From the NCBI RefSeq assembly GCF_017086405.1, contig NZ_CP070973.1, positions 6,356,739 through 6,420,738 of the forward strand: 64,000 nt of DNA, read 5' to 3'. The translations under genes and the position numbers were made by a program. Position 1 is the stretch's first letter; the number at the start of each line of letters is the position of its first letter. Origin of the DNA: Mycobacterium gordonae. Its GTDB lineage: Bacteria; Actinomycetota; Actinomycetes; Mycobacteriales; Mycobacteriaceae. Below are positions 52,299 to 60,832 of the stretch, piece after piece. The notes under the pieces are model-generated. The model did not search any database. It saw only the letters and a program-made list of their open reading frames with translations, and was not told the origin of the DNA.

Positions 52299-53171
52299 TC
52301 AGTCACCGATGTGTCGGGCAAGGAAGTCCAGTACGGCCCCGGCGAAGATGTCATTGCGGTCACCGGCAACCATGTGACCGGCACCGCGGACGTCGGCGAA
52401 CTCCACCTGCGGAAAGCGCGCCAGGAACTCCTCGGCGCGTTCCTGGCTCACCAGGTCACTCATCTGGCCCCGAATCAGCAACATGGGCAAGCCGTTTCTC
52501 AGGATCGCCGCTACCGCGGCGTGCATGCGATCGGCATCGGTGACCTCGAACGGCGGAAAAGCTGCGGTGCCGCTGATGAATTTCGGGTCCCAGTGCCAGT
52601 ACCAACGATCGCCGCGCCGGCGCAGATTGGTGGTCAGGCCGTCCAGGTCGGTGGGGCGGGGACGGTGTGGGTTGTACTCGGCGATCGCGTCAGCGACCTC
52701 CTCCAGCGAGCCGAAACCCGATTCGACCCGGTCCGACATGAAGGCGTGGATCCGGTTCGCCCCCGACTGCTCCATGTTCGGCACGATGTCGACGAGCACG
52801 ACGGCGCTGGCCAGTTCCGGCGCGGTCTCCCCGGCCAGCAGCATCGAGGTGAACCCACCCAGCGAGGCGCCCACCAGCACCGGTTGCGGCGGCAGGCCGC
52901 GCAGCACTTCGACCACGTCGGCGGCGAAACTGGTGACCCGATAGTCGCCTTCGTTGGACCAGTCGGACTCGCCGTGACCGCGCAAGTCGACAGTGACGGC
53001 CTGATACCCGCGCCGGGCGACGGCGGCCGCCGCCCGCCCCCAGGATCGGCGGGTCTGGCCGCCGCCGTGCAGGAAGACCACCGGGCGCGCGGCCGGATCA
53101 CCTTGCCGATCGGCGACGATGCGGACGCCGCCAACCCCCTCGGTGGCAAACGACTCGGGTTCGGTGATCAT
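52299..53171 (-). CDS. Alpha/beta hydrolase
   Basis: A 290-residue hydrolase: HGGGQTRRSW, nucleophile in GASLGGFTSM, His in GAGHMVAGD and Asp in GQMSDLVS. The fold resembles peroxidase-type and epoxide-hydrolase-like enzymes common in actinobacteria. Same strand as the WS/DGAT gene with a 150-base gap. Substrate unknown; lipid ester hydrolysis fits the neighbourhood. Confidence 0.9.
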   Translation of the reverse strand: MITEPESFATEGVGGVRIVADRQGDPAARPVVFLHGGGQTRRSWGRAAAAVARRGYQAVTVDLRGHGESDWSNEGDYRVTSFAADVVEVLRGLPPQPVLVGASLGGFTSMLLAGETAPELASAVVLVDIVPNMEQSGANRIHAFMSDRVESGFGSLEEVADAIAEYNPHRPRPTDLDGLTTNLRRRGDRWYWHWDPKFISGTAAFPPFEVTDADRMHAAVAAILRNGLPMLLIRGQMSDLVSQERAEEFLARFPQVEFADVRGAGHMVAGDRNDIFAGAVLDFLARHIGD

Positions 53172-53237
53172 CAGTGGCGATCCTAGAGCCCGTCCGACTC
53201 CGACCGAGGGCGGCGCTACCGGGGTGTGGTCGCGGGA

Positions 53238-53426
53238 TCAGCCGCGCGAACTGGGGAACAGCTTCGCCAGGCGCCGGCCGATACGGGTCAACGGGTTGCC
53301 CGAGGACCGCCGCGAATCGTTGATTCTGTTCAGCGTCTGCTCGCCCTCGATGGCATAGTCCTTGACGCTTTCATCGCCTTCTTCGGCGCGCATATGCGCT
53401 CTCCAATCTCTGTGGTGGCGTTTCAT
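53238..53426 (-). CDS. Small basic protein, hypothetical
   Basis: A 62-residue frame with a credible ribosome-binding sequence (GAGAGG, eight bases before ATG) and a basic N- and C-terminus (MKRHHRDW; RIGRRLAKLFPSS). It fills the space between the hydrolase and HTH genes. No family recognised; it could be noise. Confidence 0.4.
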   Translation of the reverse strand: MKRHHRDWRAHMRAEEGDESVKDYAIEGEQTLNRINDSRRSSGNPLTRIGRRLAKLFPSSRG

Positions 53427-53574
53427 GGCTCGACCTCTCGCGCGCCTGTCATGACACGGTCAATGCCTGATCCGATGCCTACCCGCCGCGCGCGTCGTTC
53501 AAAACAACCGTGCCGCAGCACACGACTTCGCCGGCACGGGCGCCCCGGGCACCGACTGGGCTTCCCGCCGACGC

Positions 53575-54015
53575 TCAGCTACTCTCGGGCTCTCCTGGAT
53601 CACTGTCCCGGCCAGGCTTCATGTGCGGCTCGCCCATTTTCAGGACCGCGTTGGCCAGTGGATAGTCACCGCCATCCGTGCGCGATTCGATGTAGCGACG
53701 GACTCTTTCGTTCGCGAACAAGGCCGCCCCGGCCTGATCCATGAACTGCCTGATTTCGTCAGTGTCCAGCAGGACCAGCTCGTCCTCGCCACGCCAGCCG
53801 AAGGCGATCTGCAATACCCGGGCAGAGACGCCGAATGCCTCGCCCACTGCGATCAGCTCTGCGAAATTCGGGAAGTCCGAGGCTTCCTTGCGCCGCGAGT
53901 AAGTGGCTTTTGCCAGGTCCAGGGCCGCGCCGATTTCGCCGTCCGGCACATCTCGGTTAAGCAACCACTCCAGTACCCGGCGCAGATCTCTCCCGGCCCG
54001 GTTTGTCCTTGGCAC
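53575..54015 (-). CDS. Small helix-turn-helix regulator, probably leaderless mRNA
   Basis: A 146-residue protein. A helical region, VLEWLLNRDVPDGEIGAALD, then KATYSRRKEASDFPNFAELI, GEAFGVSARVLQIAFGW, reads like an XRE-type HTH with a short C-terminal extension. The GTG (MPRTNRAGRDL) is chosen because a TTGACT-N17-TACCGT promoter ends seven bases before it; longer starts up to 54150 would place a palindrome and that promoter inside the coding region. It is divergent from a secreted-protein gene. Role: probably represses that gene or itself. HTH assignment is moderate. Confidence 0.75.
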   Translation of the reverse strand: MPRTNRAGRDLRRVLEWLLNRDVPDGEIGAALDLAKATYSRRKEASDFPNFAELIAVGEAFGVSARVLQIAFGWRGEDELVLLDTDEIRQFMDQAGAALFANERVRRYIESRTDGGDYPLANAVLKMGEPHMKPGRDSDPGEPESS

Positions 54016-54022
54016 CTCACGA

Positions 54023-54051
54023 ACGGTAGTGCCTACCCAGAAGTCAGTCAA
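54023..54051 (-). promoter_or_regulatory. Promoter of the HTH gene (TTGACT-N17-TACCGT)
   Basis: The -35 hexamer TTGACT matches the sigma-A consensus in five of six, the spacer is the ideal 17 and the -10 fits TANNNT. The predicted start falls on the GTG seven bases on. Confidence 0.7.
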
Positions 54052-54091
54052 AAGACTCACCGGGCGACCACGCGGGCAGTTTTCGGATATC

Positions 54092-54109
54092 TGTTCCATT
54101 TTTGGAACA
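54092..54109. promoter_or_regulatory. Inverted repeat TGTTCCA-TTTT-TGGAACA, candidate operator
   Basis: Perfect 7-base arms around four T, 41 bases upstream of the HTH -35 and 83 bases before the divergent secreted-protein start. A likely binding site for the HTH protein. Confidence 0.65.
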
Positions 54110-54192
54110 TTGTCTTGTATCATCTCTATCAGTGTTCGAATCGGCACCAAAGACCACTAGCGGAATAGCAACCAGACCACCCGGAGGGCACC

Positions 54193-54597
54193 ATGAAGGA
54201 TCGTTCCGGCCTCGGCCAGCCCCAGCCGTCAGCAGGGCGTAGCACCTGCAAGCGGCTGATGATTCTGGCGCTTACCCCAGTGGGAGCTGCGGTCCTGGCG
54301 GCCGGCAGCGCAAGCGCCGACCCCGTCGAAAGCGTCCGCAGCGACAGCGCCGACACGACCAGCTCGTCGTATCAACTGGGCTACCACAAGACCTCCAACG
54401 ACCTCCAGATACTTGCCAGCCGGATGCGTGCGGAGGGATTCACCCTGGAAGACGTCGACATCTCCAGCCGCACCGCGGCCGTCTGCGCCAGCGAAGCCCG
54501 ATCGGTCGAGGAGTCGCCTGAATTCGACGGTTCCGACTTCATGCGGGGCTGCGCCGACGGCATCGACAGCCTGGTTCAGGCGGGAATCGTGTCGTGA
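54193..54597 (+). CDS. Small secreted protein (DUF732-like size and Cys pattern)
   Basis: A 134-residue exported protein. Signal LMILALTPVGAAVLAAGSASA with a cleavage after ASA; the mature part is acidic, about 90 residues, with two Cys (AAVCASEAR and RGCADG) probably bonded. GGAGGGCACC precedes ATG. Divergent from the HTH gene and convergent with the sensor kinase. It is similar in form to DUF732 proteins but the GxxC pattern is imperfect. Function unknown. Confidence 0.82.
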   Translation: MKDRSGLGQPQPSAGRSTCKRLMILALTPVGAAVLAAGSASADPVESVRSDSADTTSSSYQLGYHKTSNDLQILASRMRAEGFTLEDVDISSRTAAVCASEARSVEESPEFDGSDFMRGCADGIDSLVQAGIVS

Positions 54598-54609
54598 CGC
54601 CGCGGGGTG

Positions 54610-56811
54610 TCAGCCGCCGGTGCGGTTGAACTTCATGTCGTAGGGGCCGCCTTTGCACGCACTTCCCGACTCGTCTTTGGTGCCGCTGCCGGTGAGCACC
54701 GTGATCGGATCCTGCTGCGGCTCCGGAAGCGGGAACGAGCCCTTGATCCTGACGTGCGACGTTCCGCCGGCCGGACAGGACGCGTCGTACTCGTCGTCGC
54801 GCGTCCACACGTTGTTGGCGAACAACAGCAGTTGGGTACCGCTGCTGCCGTTGCGGACGAATCGGCTCAGGCAACGATCCCCGGTGCGCAGACAGATGGT
54901 GTCGACGTTGTAGTCCGCTTCCTGCGGCTTGGGCGCATTGGCGCCGGTGTAGGTCGTCAACAGGTGGTAAGAGCCGTGCAACGCCTCGGCTGGAGAAATC
55001 TCGCGGGCGGACTCCTCAGCAGGATTGGGCAGGCTGTTGAGATCGGCGTCTCCGACCCGGGTGAAGGTCACCGAGCGTTTGCTATAGCAGTCCAGCGAAT
55101 CGGTGATCCATTCGCCGACCATGGTGCCGTCGGCGTGCGGTTGCAGCCAGACGTAATTCCACTTCTCGATCGGCTTGTCGTTGCAGTTACCACCCTCGAG
55201 CGCCACCGCTATCCAGCGTCCTCGAACGTCGTCGAACACCAGTTTCGGGGTGTGGTTGTAGGGCCCGTCGGTACGCTGCGCGGTCGCGACGCATCCGCTG
55301 TTGTTGTCGCCGGTGCATGTCGACCGCAGTATCCAGGTCTCCTTGGCCGGTGGTTCGGAATTCGCCACCTCTTTGCCGGCCAGGGAGAGCTTCGGGCCGA
55401 AGTCGGCCGTGTACGTACCGGTGAACGGCCCACCGTTGCCCGGCACCGACGACGGCTCTCCGGTGCTCGAATGCTCGGCGGCCTGGTTGTCACCGCTCTT
55501 CCCACCGTTGCTCAGCACGATGCCGGCCACGACCGCGATGACCACCAGCAATACAGCCGCACCTGCGAGGATCAGCGGGGTGCGACGGTTCTTGCCCGTT
55601 TTGCCGGTCGGGGTCTCCGCCGACGACGGCGGCGCGGCTGCCGGCGCAGGCTCGCTGCTGACCCGGAACTGCGTCGGCTCCTCGTTGGGGTGCCGGGGCT
55701 GATTGGGATCCAGGTTGGGCCGGCGCTGGGTCGGGTCGGTGGGGGGCCGCTGCGGGCCGGGCTCCATGGGCGGCCGGTACAGTTTCGGCTCCGACGGCTG
55801 TCGGTACGGACCGGGCTCCGGAGGGGGGCGGCGCTGCGGCTCGGGCGGCGGCCGACGCTGCGCCGGGTCGACATACCCGGGACCGCGCCGTGGTGGCGGC
55901 TGTCTCGGCGGCGGCGGACCCGGCGGCGGCTGCTTGGGCGGCGGCGCCAGCTGAGTTCGCTGCTGCGCCGGTTCGGCCCGGCGCAACGGGATCGGCCGGG
56001 TCCCGGTGACAGCTTCCCGGGCGGCCGCGGCCATGTCGGTCACCGTCGGATAGCGCTGTTGCGGTGTCTTGGCCATCGCGGTGGCGACGACATTGTCGAG
56101 CTCTTCGGGTATGCCGCGCCGGATCGCCGACGGCCGCGGCGGCGGCAGGCTGAGGTGTCCGCCGATCTGCTGTTCAAGGCTGTTACCCGGGAACGGCTGG
56201 CTGCCGGTCAGGCATTCGTGCAGCACGCAGCCGAGGGCGTAGGTGTCGCCACTCGGATCGGTCTGACCGGTGGTCACGCGTTCCGGAGCCATGTAAGCCC
56301 AGGTGCCGATCACATTGCCGGTGCCGGTCATGTGCGAATCACCCGCCGCGCGAGCGATGCCGAAGTCGATCAGATAGGCGAAGTCGTCTTCGGTGACCAG
56401 AATGTTGGACGGCTTGACGTCTCGGTGCACTAGGCCGATCCGATGGGCGGCCCGCAGCGCCGAGGCGATCTGCTCGATGATGTTGACGGCGCGTTCGGGT
56501 TCCAGCGGGCCCTCGGCGATGACGGCCTGCAGGTCGCGGCCGACGACCAGTCGCATGTCCACATACAGGCGGCCTTCGATTTCGCCGAAGTGGTGGATGG
56601 GCACCACATGCGGGTCGTTGAGCCCGGCAGCAGCCAGCGCCTCGCGGCGAAATCGCTGCTCGAAGGTCGGGTCGTTGGCAAGGTTGGCGGGCAGCACTTT
56701 CACCGCGACGACACGCTGGGTCTCGGTGTCGTAGGCACGCCACACCTCGCCCATACCGCCGCGACCCAGCAACTCGATGAACTGGTAGCGGCCGAATGTC
56801 GTACCTTGCAC
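54610..56811 (-). CDS. Receptor-like Ser/Thr protein kinase, paralogue of the kinase at 45533-47509
   Basis: A 733-residue kinase with intact GRGGMGEVW, HRDVKPSN, DFGIARA and MAPERV motifs. A very Pro-rich cytosolic linker (about 275-400, with RRPPPEPQRRPPPEPG) is much longer than in its paralogue. A transmembrane helix (LILAGAAVLLVVIAVVAGIVL) leads into the same extracellular architecture: module 1 ETWILRSTC...GCVATAQR to CYSKRSVTFTRVGDAD; module 2 CLRTGDRCLSRFVRN to GSACKGGPYDMKF. Start GTG at 56811 fits. Possibly phosphorylates the same targets in response to a related signal. Confidence 0.93.
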   Translation of the reverse strand: MQGTTFGRYQFIELLGRGGMGEVWRAYDTETQRVVAVKVLPANLANDPTFEQRFRREALAAAGLNDPHVVPIHHFGEIEGRLYVDMRLVVGRDLQAVIAEGPLEPERAVNIIEQIASALRAAHRIGLVHRDVKPSNILVTEDDFAYLIDFGIARAAGDSHMTGTGNVIGTWAYMAPERVTTGQTDPSGDTYALGCVLHECLTGSQPFPGNSLEQQIGGHLSLPPPRPSAIRRGIPEELDNVVATAMAKTPQQRYPTVTDMAAAAREAVTGTRPIPLRRAEPAQQRTQLAPPPKQPPPGPPPPRQPPPRRGPGYVDPAQRRPPPEPQRRPPPEPGPYRQPSEPKLYRPPMEPGPQRPPTDPTQRRPNLDPNQPRHPNEEPTQFRVSSEPAPAAAPPSSAETPTGKTGKNRRTPLILAGAAVLLVVIAVVAGIVLSNGGKSGDNQAAEHSSTGEPSSVPGNGGPFTGTYTADFGPKLSLAGKEVANSEPPAKETWILRSTCTGDNNSGCVATAQRTDGPYNHTPKLVFDDVRGRWIAVALEGGNCNDKPIEKWNYVWLQPHADGTMVGEWITDSLDCYSKRSVTFTRVGDADLNSLPNPAEESAREISPAEALHGSYHLLTTYTGANAPKPQEADYNVDTICLRTGDRCLSRFVRNGSSGTQLLLFANNVWTRDDEYDASCPAGGTSHVRIKGSFPLPEPQQDPITVLTGSGTKDESGSACKGGPYDMKFNRTGG

Positions 56812-57004
56812 TCCGCCCCCTCAGCGAAAGTCTCGGTGGATAGGCAGCAAAAACATTAATGCCGCACCGGCAAGGATGCACAGCCGTATTGCCAAGCTAA
56901 GCACGAAACCGGGAATCCCGGATAGCGCGGCGCAGCAGGACGGACGAAGCGCAGACTGAAACGTAGAGCCGGAAACTCCCGATGTAGGTCGAGGGGGTGC
57001 ACAC

Positions 57005-60000
57005 ATGGCATTCGACACACCGTCACCGGTTACGGAACTGACGCAGGAAGTGCGACTTGCGACCACCATGACCGGTGGGGTCAGCCTGGCCGTCTGGATG
57101 GCCGGCGTCGCCCGCGAAATCAACCTGCTCGCGCAGGCGTCGCAGTGGCGCCGGGCGGGTGGCCCGTTCCCCGCCGAGGGCCGTCTCGGCAAGGAGTCGA
57201 CGGCGGCGCTGCGGCTCTACGCGAGCCTGATCGAACTGCTCGACGTGATCGTCGACGTCGACATCCTGTCCGGGACGAGCGCCGGCGGAATCAACGCCGC
57301 GCTGCTGGCGTCGTCCCGGGTTTCGGGGGCGGACCTAGGCGGGTTGCGCGACCTTTGGCTCGACCTCGGCGCCCTGACAGACCTGTTACGCGACCCGCGC
57401 GACAAGTACACTCCGTCGCTGCTGTACGGCGACGAGCGGATGTTCGCCGCACTGGCCAAGCAAATCCCGAAGCTGGCGACGGGCCCATTTCCGCCGGCGG
57501 AGTTTCCCGGCGGCGCACGCATCCCGTCCACCACGCTGTATGTGACGACCACCTTGCTGACCGGCGAGGCCAGCCGTTTCACCGACTCGTTCGGCACCCT
57601 GGTGCAGGACGTCGACCGGCGCGGCCTGTTCACCTTCACCGAGACCGACCTGGCCAAGCCCGGCACCAATCGGGCCCTGGCACTGGCCGCGCGCAGCTCC
57701 GCCTCCTTCCCTATCGCGTTCGAACCGTCGTTTCTGCCGTTCAACCAGGCCACGCCGGCCCATGGGAAGGTGCCGGCACGGCCGCCGATGGCGCCGTTCG
57801 CCAACATCACCCGGCCACACTGGGCGGCCGACGGGGGTCTGCTCGACAACCGGCCGATCGACGTGCTGCTCAAGCGCATCTTCGACCGACCGGCCCGACG
57901 CCCGGTGCGACGGGTGCTGCTATTCGTCGTGCCCTCCGCCGGGCCGGCACCGGATCTGGTGGCCGCTCCCACGCCCGACGACGTCAACGCGCCGCTCGGA
58001 CTTCTCGACGGACTCCTCAAGGACCTGGCCGCCATCACCACCCAGTCGATTGCGGCCGACCTGCGCGCGATCCGGGCCCACCAGGACCGGATGGAAGCCC
58101 GCACGGACACCAAGCTGCGGCTGGCCGAAATGGCCGCGACACTGCCGCATGGTGCGCGCTTAGTCACCCCCGCCCTGCTCGCCGACTATGCGACCCGGGA
58201 GGCAACCCGGCAGGCGCAGACGCTCACCGATACGCTGCTGCGGCAGTTGGGTACCTGGCCTCCCTCCCCTAGCGACCTCGCCGAGAGCATTCCGAAGAAC
58301 TGGGAGCCGGAGCTGGCCGTCGGCGGCGATTCGGACCGGGCATGCCGGCACCGGATCACCGAATCGATCACCAGTCGCTGGGCTCTGCCGCCCGGTCAGA
58401 CGCTGCCGCAGGTCCCTGCCGATCTGGCCCGGTACGGTCAACCCGCCTACGACCTTGCCAAGAGTTGCGCGCTGGCCGTCGTGCTCGCCGGGTACGAGCG
58501 GGCCCGGTCCGATGCCGATGTCGCGGCACTGGCCGAACTCACCCGCGGAATCCATGCGGCGTGGCCGCCGAAGGCGCCGGTTGACCTCGGTGCACTGGTG
58601 CGCGCGGTGTGCACCGATGCGACGGTCCGGAAAGGATCACTGGCCAGCGCGGCTGCCCTGATCGCCGTGGACTATCTGCAGCACATCACGGTGCCTGCCG
58701 CCGGCTGGAGCCAGCTCGGCCAAGTTCTGTTCGACAGCTTCGCAACCCTGACGCGGTTGGCGTCCAACGGTTCCGGAGCCGAGGACGCGGCGGGCCCGCT
58801 ACGCACGTATCTGAACTATCTGGACAAGGCGGATAGTGCGGACACCACCGCACTAGCGCTGTTCGACTTGGCTGCGACGCAGCGCGCGATGCTTCCGGCT
58901 GAGGCGGACATCGAACAATCGGTGGAACTCGTGCAGGTGAGCGCCGATTCGCGCAGCCTGCTCGCACCGGACTGGCAGACCGCCCAGCAGAAGCTCACCG
59001 GAATGCAGTTCCACCATTTCGGCGCCTTTTACAAGCGGTCGTGGCGGGCCAATGACTGGATGTGGGGCCGGCTGGACGGCGCCGGATGGCTGGTTCATGC
59101 GCTGCTGGATCCGCGCCGGGTGCGCTGGATGGTGAACCAGCGCGCGCCATCACAGCGCGCCAGCGACTGGTTCCTCGACCGCCTCAAGGAGCTCGGCGCG
59201 CCGGAGTTTCCGAAGTCCGGCTACCGGCTGCCGGCCGGCGGTGAGGAATCGGAGCGGCTGACCGAGGACATGCTGCTCGCCGAACTGGCCTTCCTCGACG
59301 ACTCGTCGGTAACGGTGCCGCCGAGTCTGCCGCGGACATCGTTGTGGTTGGCGCAAGCCTGGCAGCAACGAGTTCTCGACGAGGAACTGGACGAAGTGGC
59401 GGCCGCGGTGATCGGCACCGAAGGCGAACGGCCCGACTGGAGTCCGGCTACCTCCCGAACCTGGGCCAGGAAGGTGCGGTCCGTCGGGCCCGGTCCGGCG
59501 AAGTACGCGCTGCTGAACGAGAATGCGGTGGCGGGCGAGACCTTCGCCAGTGACAGGGGTTCGCCGCTGATGGCGCATACGGTGTCCAAGGCGGCCGCGA
59601 CCGCCTCCGGGGCGGCCGGTTCGATCCGGCAACTCCCCGGCGTGGTCAAGCCGCCGCTGGCCACGTTGCGGACGCTGGCGCTCGGTGGATACCGGGTGGT
59701 GTCGCTGACGCGCGGCGTCGCCAAGTGGACGCTGATCGCCGGCGCAACACTGCTGGTGCTCGGCACGGCAGCCGCGATCGCGTCCGCCGGCACGTTCGGC
59801 GGGCTGGGGCTCGCCGCGGCCGGCGTCGGCGCCTACCTGGTTGTCCTGGGCACCTGGCAGTTCTCCGGTCGAGTGCTGTTCGCGCTGCTGTCGACGACGC
59901 TTGTCGGCGGGACACTTTCGCTGGCTACCCCGACGGTGCGCGGCCGGCTGTTCGGCGATGCGACCCACCCCGGGTGGGTAGGCGCTCACGCGTACTGGCT

Positions 60001-60091
60001 GGGCGCGCAGTGGTGGCATCCGCTGGCCGCCGTGGGCGCGATCGCGCTTGCCGTCACCCTGACGGCGGTCGCCAGACCCGGCCGACGGTGA
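57005..60091 (+). CDS. Patatin-like lipase/esterase with C-terminal membrane segments (DUF3376 type)
   Basis: A 1028-residue protein. The N-terminal patatin domain has the oxyanion sequence MTGGVSLAVWMAGVAREI, nucleophile Ser92 in SGTSAGGINAAL and the Asp of the dyad in ADGGLLDNRP (about residue 276). A long helical region follows and the C-terminus (about residues 905-1020) has several hydrophobic helices (LIAGATLLVLGTAAAIAS; WWHPLAAVGAIALAVTLTAV). Patatins hydrolyse phospholipids or lipids. Divergent from the kinase, 193 bases apart. ATG is preceded by a GAGGGGG site. Confidence 0.9.
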   Translation: MAFDTPSPVTELTQEVRLATTMTGGVSLAVWMAGVAREINLLAQASQWRRAGGPFPAEGRLGKESTAALRLYASLIELLDVIVDVDILSGTSAGGINAALLASSRVSGADLGGLRDLWLDLGALTDLLRDPRDKYTPSLLYGDERMFAALAKQIPKLATGPFPPAEFPGGARIPSTTLYVTTTLLTGEASRFTDSFGTLVQDVDRRGLFTFTETDLAKPGTNRALALAARSSASFPIAFEPSFLPFNQATPAHGKVPARPPMAPFANITRPHWAADGGLLDNRPIDVLLKRIFDRPARRPVRRVLLFVVPSAGPAPDLVAAPTPDDVNAPLGLLDGLLKDLAAITTQSIAADLRAIRAHQDRMEARTDTKLRLAEMAATLPHGARLVTPALLADYATREATRQAQTLTDTLLRQLGTWPPSPSDLAESIPKNWEPELAVGGDSDRACRHRITESITSRWALPPGQTLPQVPADLARYGQPAYDLAKSCALAVVLAGYERARSDADVAALAELTRGIHAAWPPKAPVDLGALVRAVCTDATVRKGSLASAAALIAVDYLQHITVPAAGWSQLGQVLFDSFATLTRLASNGSGAEDAAGPLRTYLNYLDKADSADTTALALFDLAATQRAMLPAEADIEQSVELVQVSADSRSLLAPDWQTAQQKLTGMQFHHFGAFYKRSWRANDWMWGRLDGAGWLVHALLDPRRVRWMVNQRAPSQRASDWFLDRLKELGAPEFPKSGYRLPAGGEESERLTEDMLLAELAFLDDSSVTVPPSLPRTSLWLAQAWQQRVLDEELDEVAAAVIGTEGERPDWSPATSRTWARKVRSVGPGPAKYALLNENAVAGETFASDRGSPLMAHTVSKAAATASGAAGSIRQLPGVVKPPLATLRTLALGGYRVVSLTRGVAKWTLIAGATLLVLGTAAAIASAGTFGGLGLAAAGVGAYLVVLGTWQFSGRVLFALLSTTLVGGTLSLATPTVRGRLFGDATHPGWVGAHAYWLGAQWWHPLAAVGAIALAVTLTAVARPGRR

Positions 60092-60119
60092 CAGCCTGCT
60101 GCACCCGATCGCACATGCG

Positions 60120-60794
60120 CTATTTCAGCGCGCTGACCCCGTTGTAGACCACCATCGCACCGATCAGCACCAGCACGGCGGCCAGCATCGCCGCATGGTT
60201 CTGCTGCATCCATTCCTTCAGGCGGTTCAGCGGCTCGTCCAGCCGGTCACCGGCACTGGCGTAACCCAGGATGGGGATGGCCACCGTCGACCCGGCCAGA
60301 GCGACGAACACCGCCGCGAACACCCACTTGCCCCCTACCCCCAGTCCACTGGTGCCGACAGCCAACCCACCCGCCAGACAGAGCAGCGACACCTCCGGTC
60401 GCAACACCGTCAGCACCACTGCCGTGATCCCCGCCCGGCGAGGGGTGATGGTGTCGAACGCCCGCATCCACCGAGGCGCCTCGCCATGACCGTGGCGGGT
60501 CACCCACCGATAGATGCCGAACAGGATCAGCGCCGAACCCAGCCCCACACGCAACCACGACGCCCAGGTCGGCGGTGATTTGTGCAATCCCGCGAACAGG
60601 CCCGATCCGGCGACGAAGATGCCGGTCAGCGCCGCCAGTCCCAGTGTCCAACCACCGAGAAACGCCAAGCTCGTCGGCCGTGGCCGCGGCGCGTGCAACA
60701 CCAGCACCGCCGGGATGATCGTCAACGGAGAAACCGCGATGACCAGAGCCAGCGGAATGAGCGTGGCAAGCAGCGAGCCCCAATTTCCTGTCAC
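60120..60794 (-). CDS. GAP-family membrane protein (Sap / Gap lipid-transport type)
   Basis: A 224-residue, about six-helix membrane protein. LALVIAVSPLTIIPAVLVLHAPRPRPTSLAFL is the opening of the GAP family (Pfam), whose members Sap and Gap aid export of sulfolipid-1 or glycopeptidolipids. GTG 60794 is chosen; a TTG at 60836 overlaps the neighbouring transporter's 3' end. The cargo lipid is unknown. Adjacent transporter is on the same strand, 38 bases upstream. Confidence 0.85.
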   Translation of the reverse strand: MTGNWGSLLATLIPLALVIAVSPLTIIPAVLVLHAPRPRPTSLAFLGGWTLGLAALTGIFVAGSGLFAGLHKSPPTWASWLRVGLGSALILFGIYRWVTRHGHGEAPRWMRAFDTITPRRAGITAVVLTVLRPEVSLLCLAGGLAVGTSGLGVGGKWVFAAVFVALAGSTVAIPILGYASAGDRLDEPLNRLKEWMQQNHAAMLAAVLVLIGAMVVYNGVSALK

Positions 60795-60832
60795 GGGCAG
60801 CAATCTTCGCACTGAACGCGGGCGATCACCCG

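Noticed and set aside
54607..56433. 608-codon + strand frame
   Set aside because: Shadow of the Pro-rich linker kinase gene (Pro codons read as Gly/Arg on the other strand).
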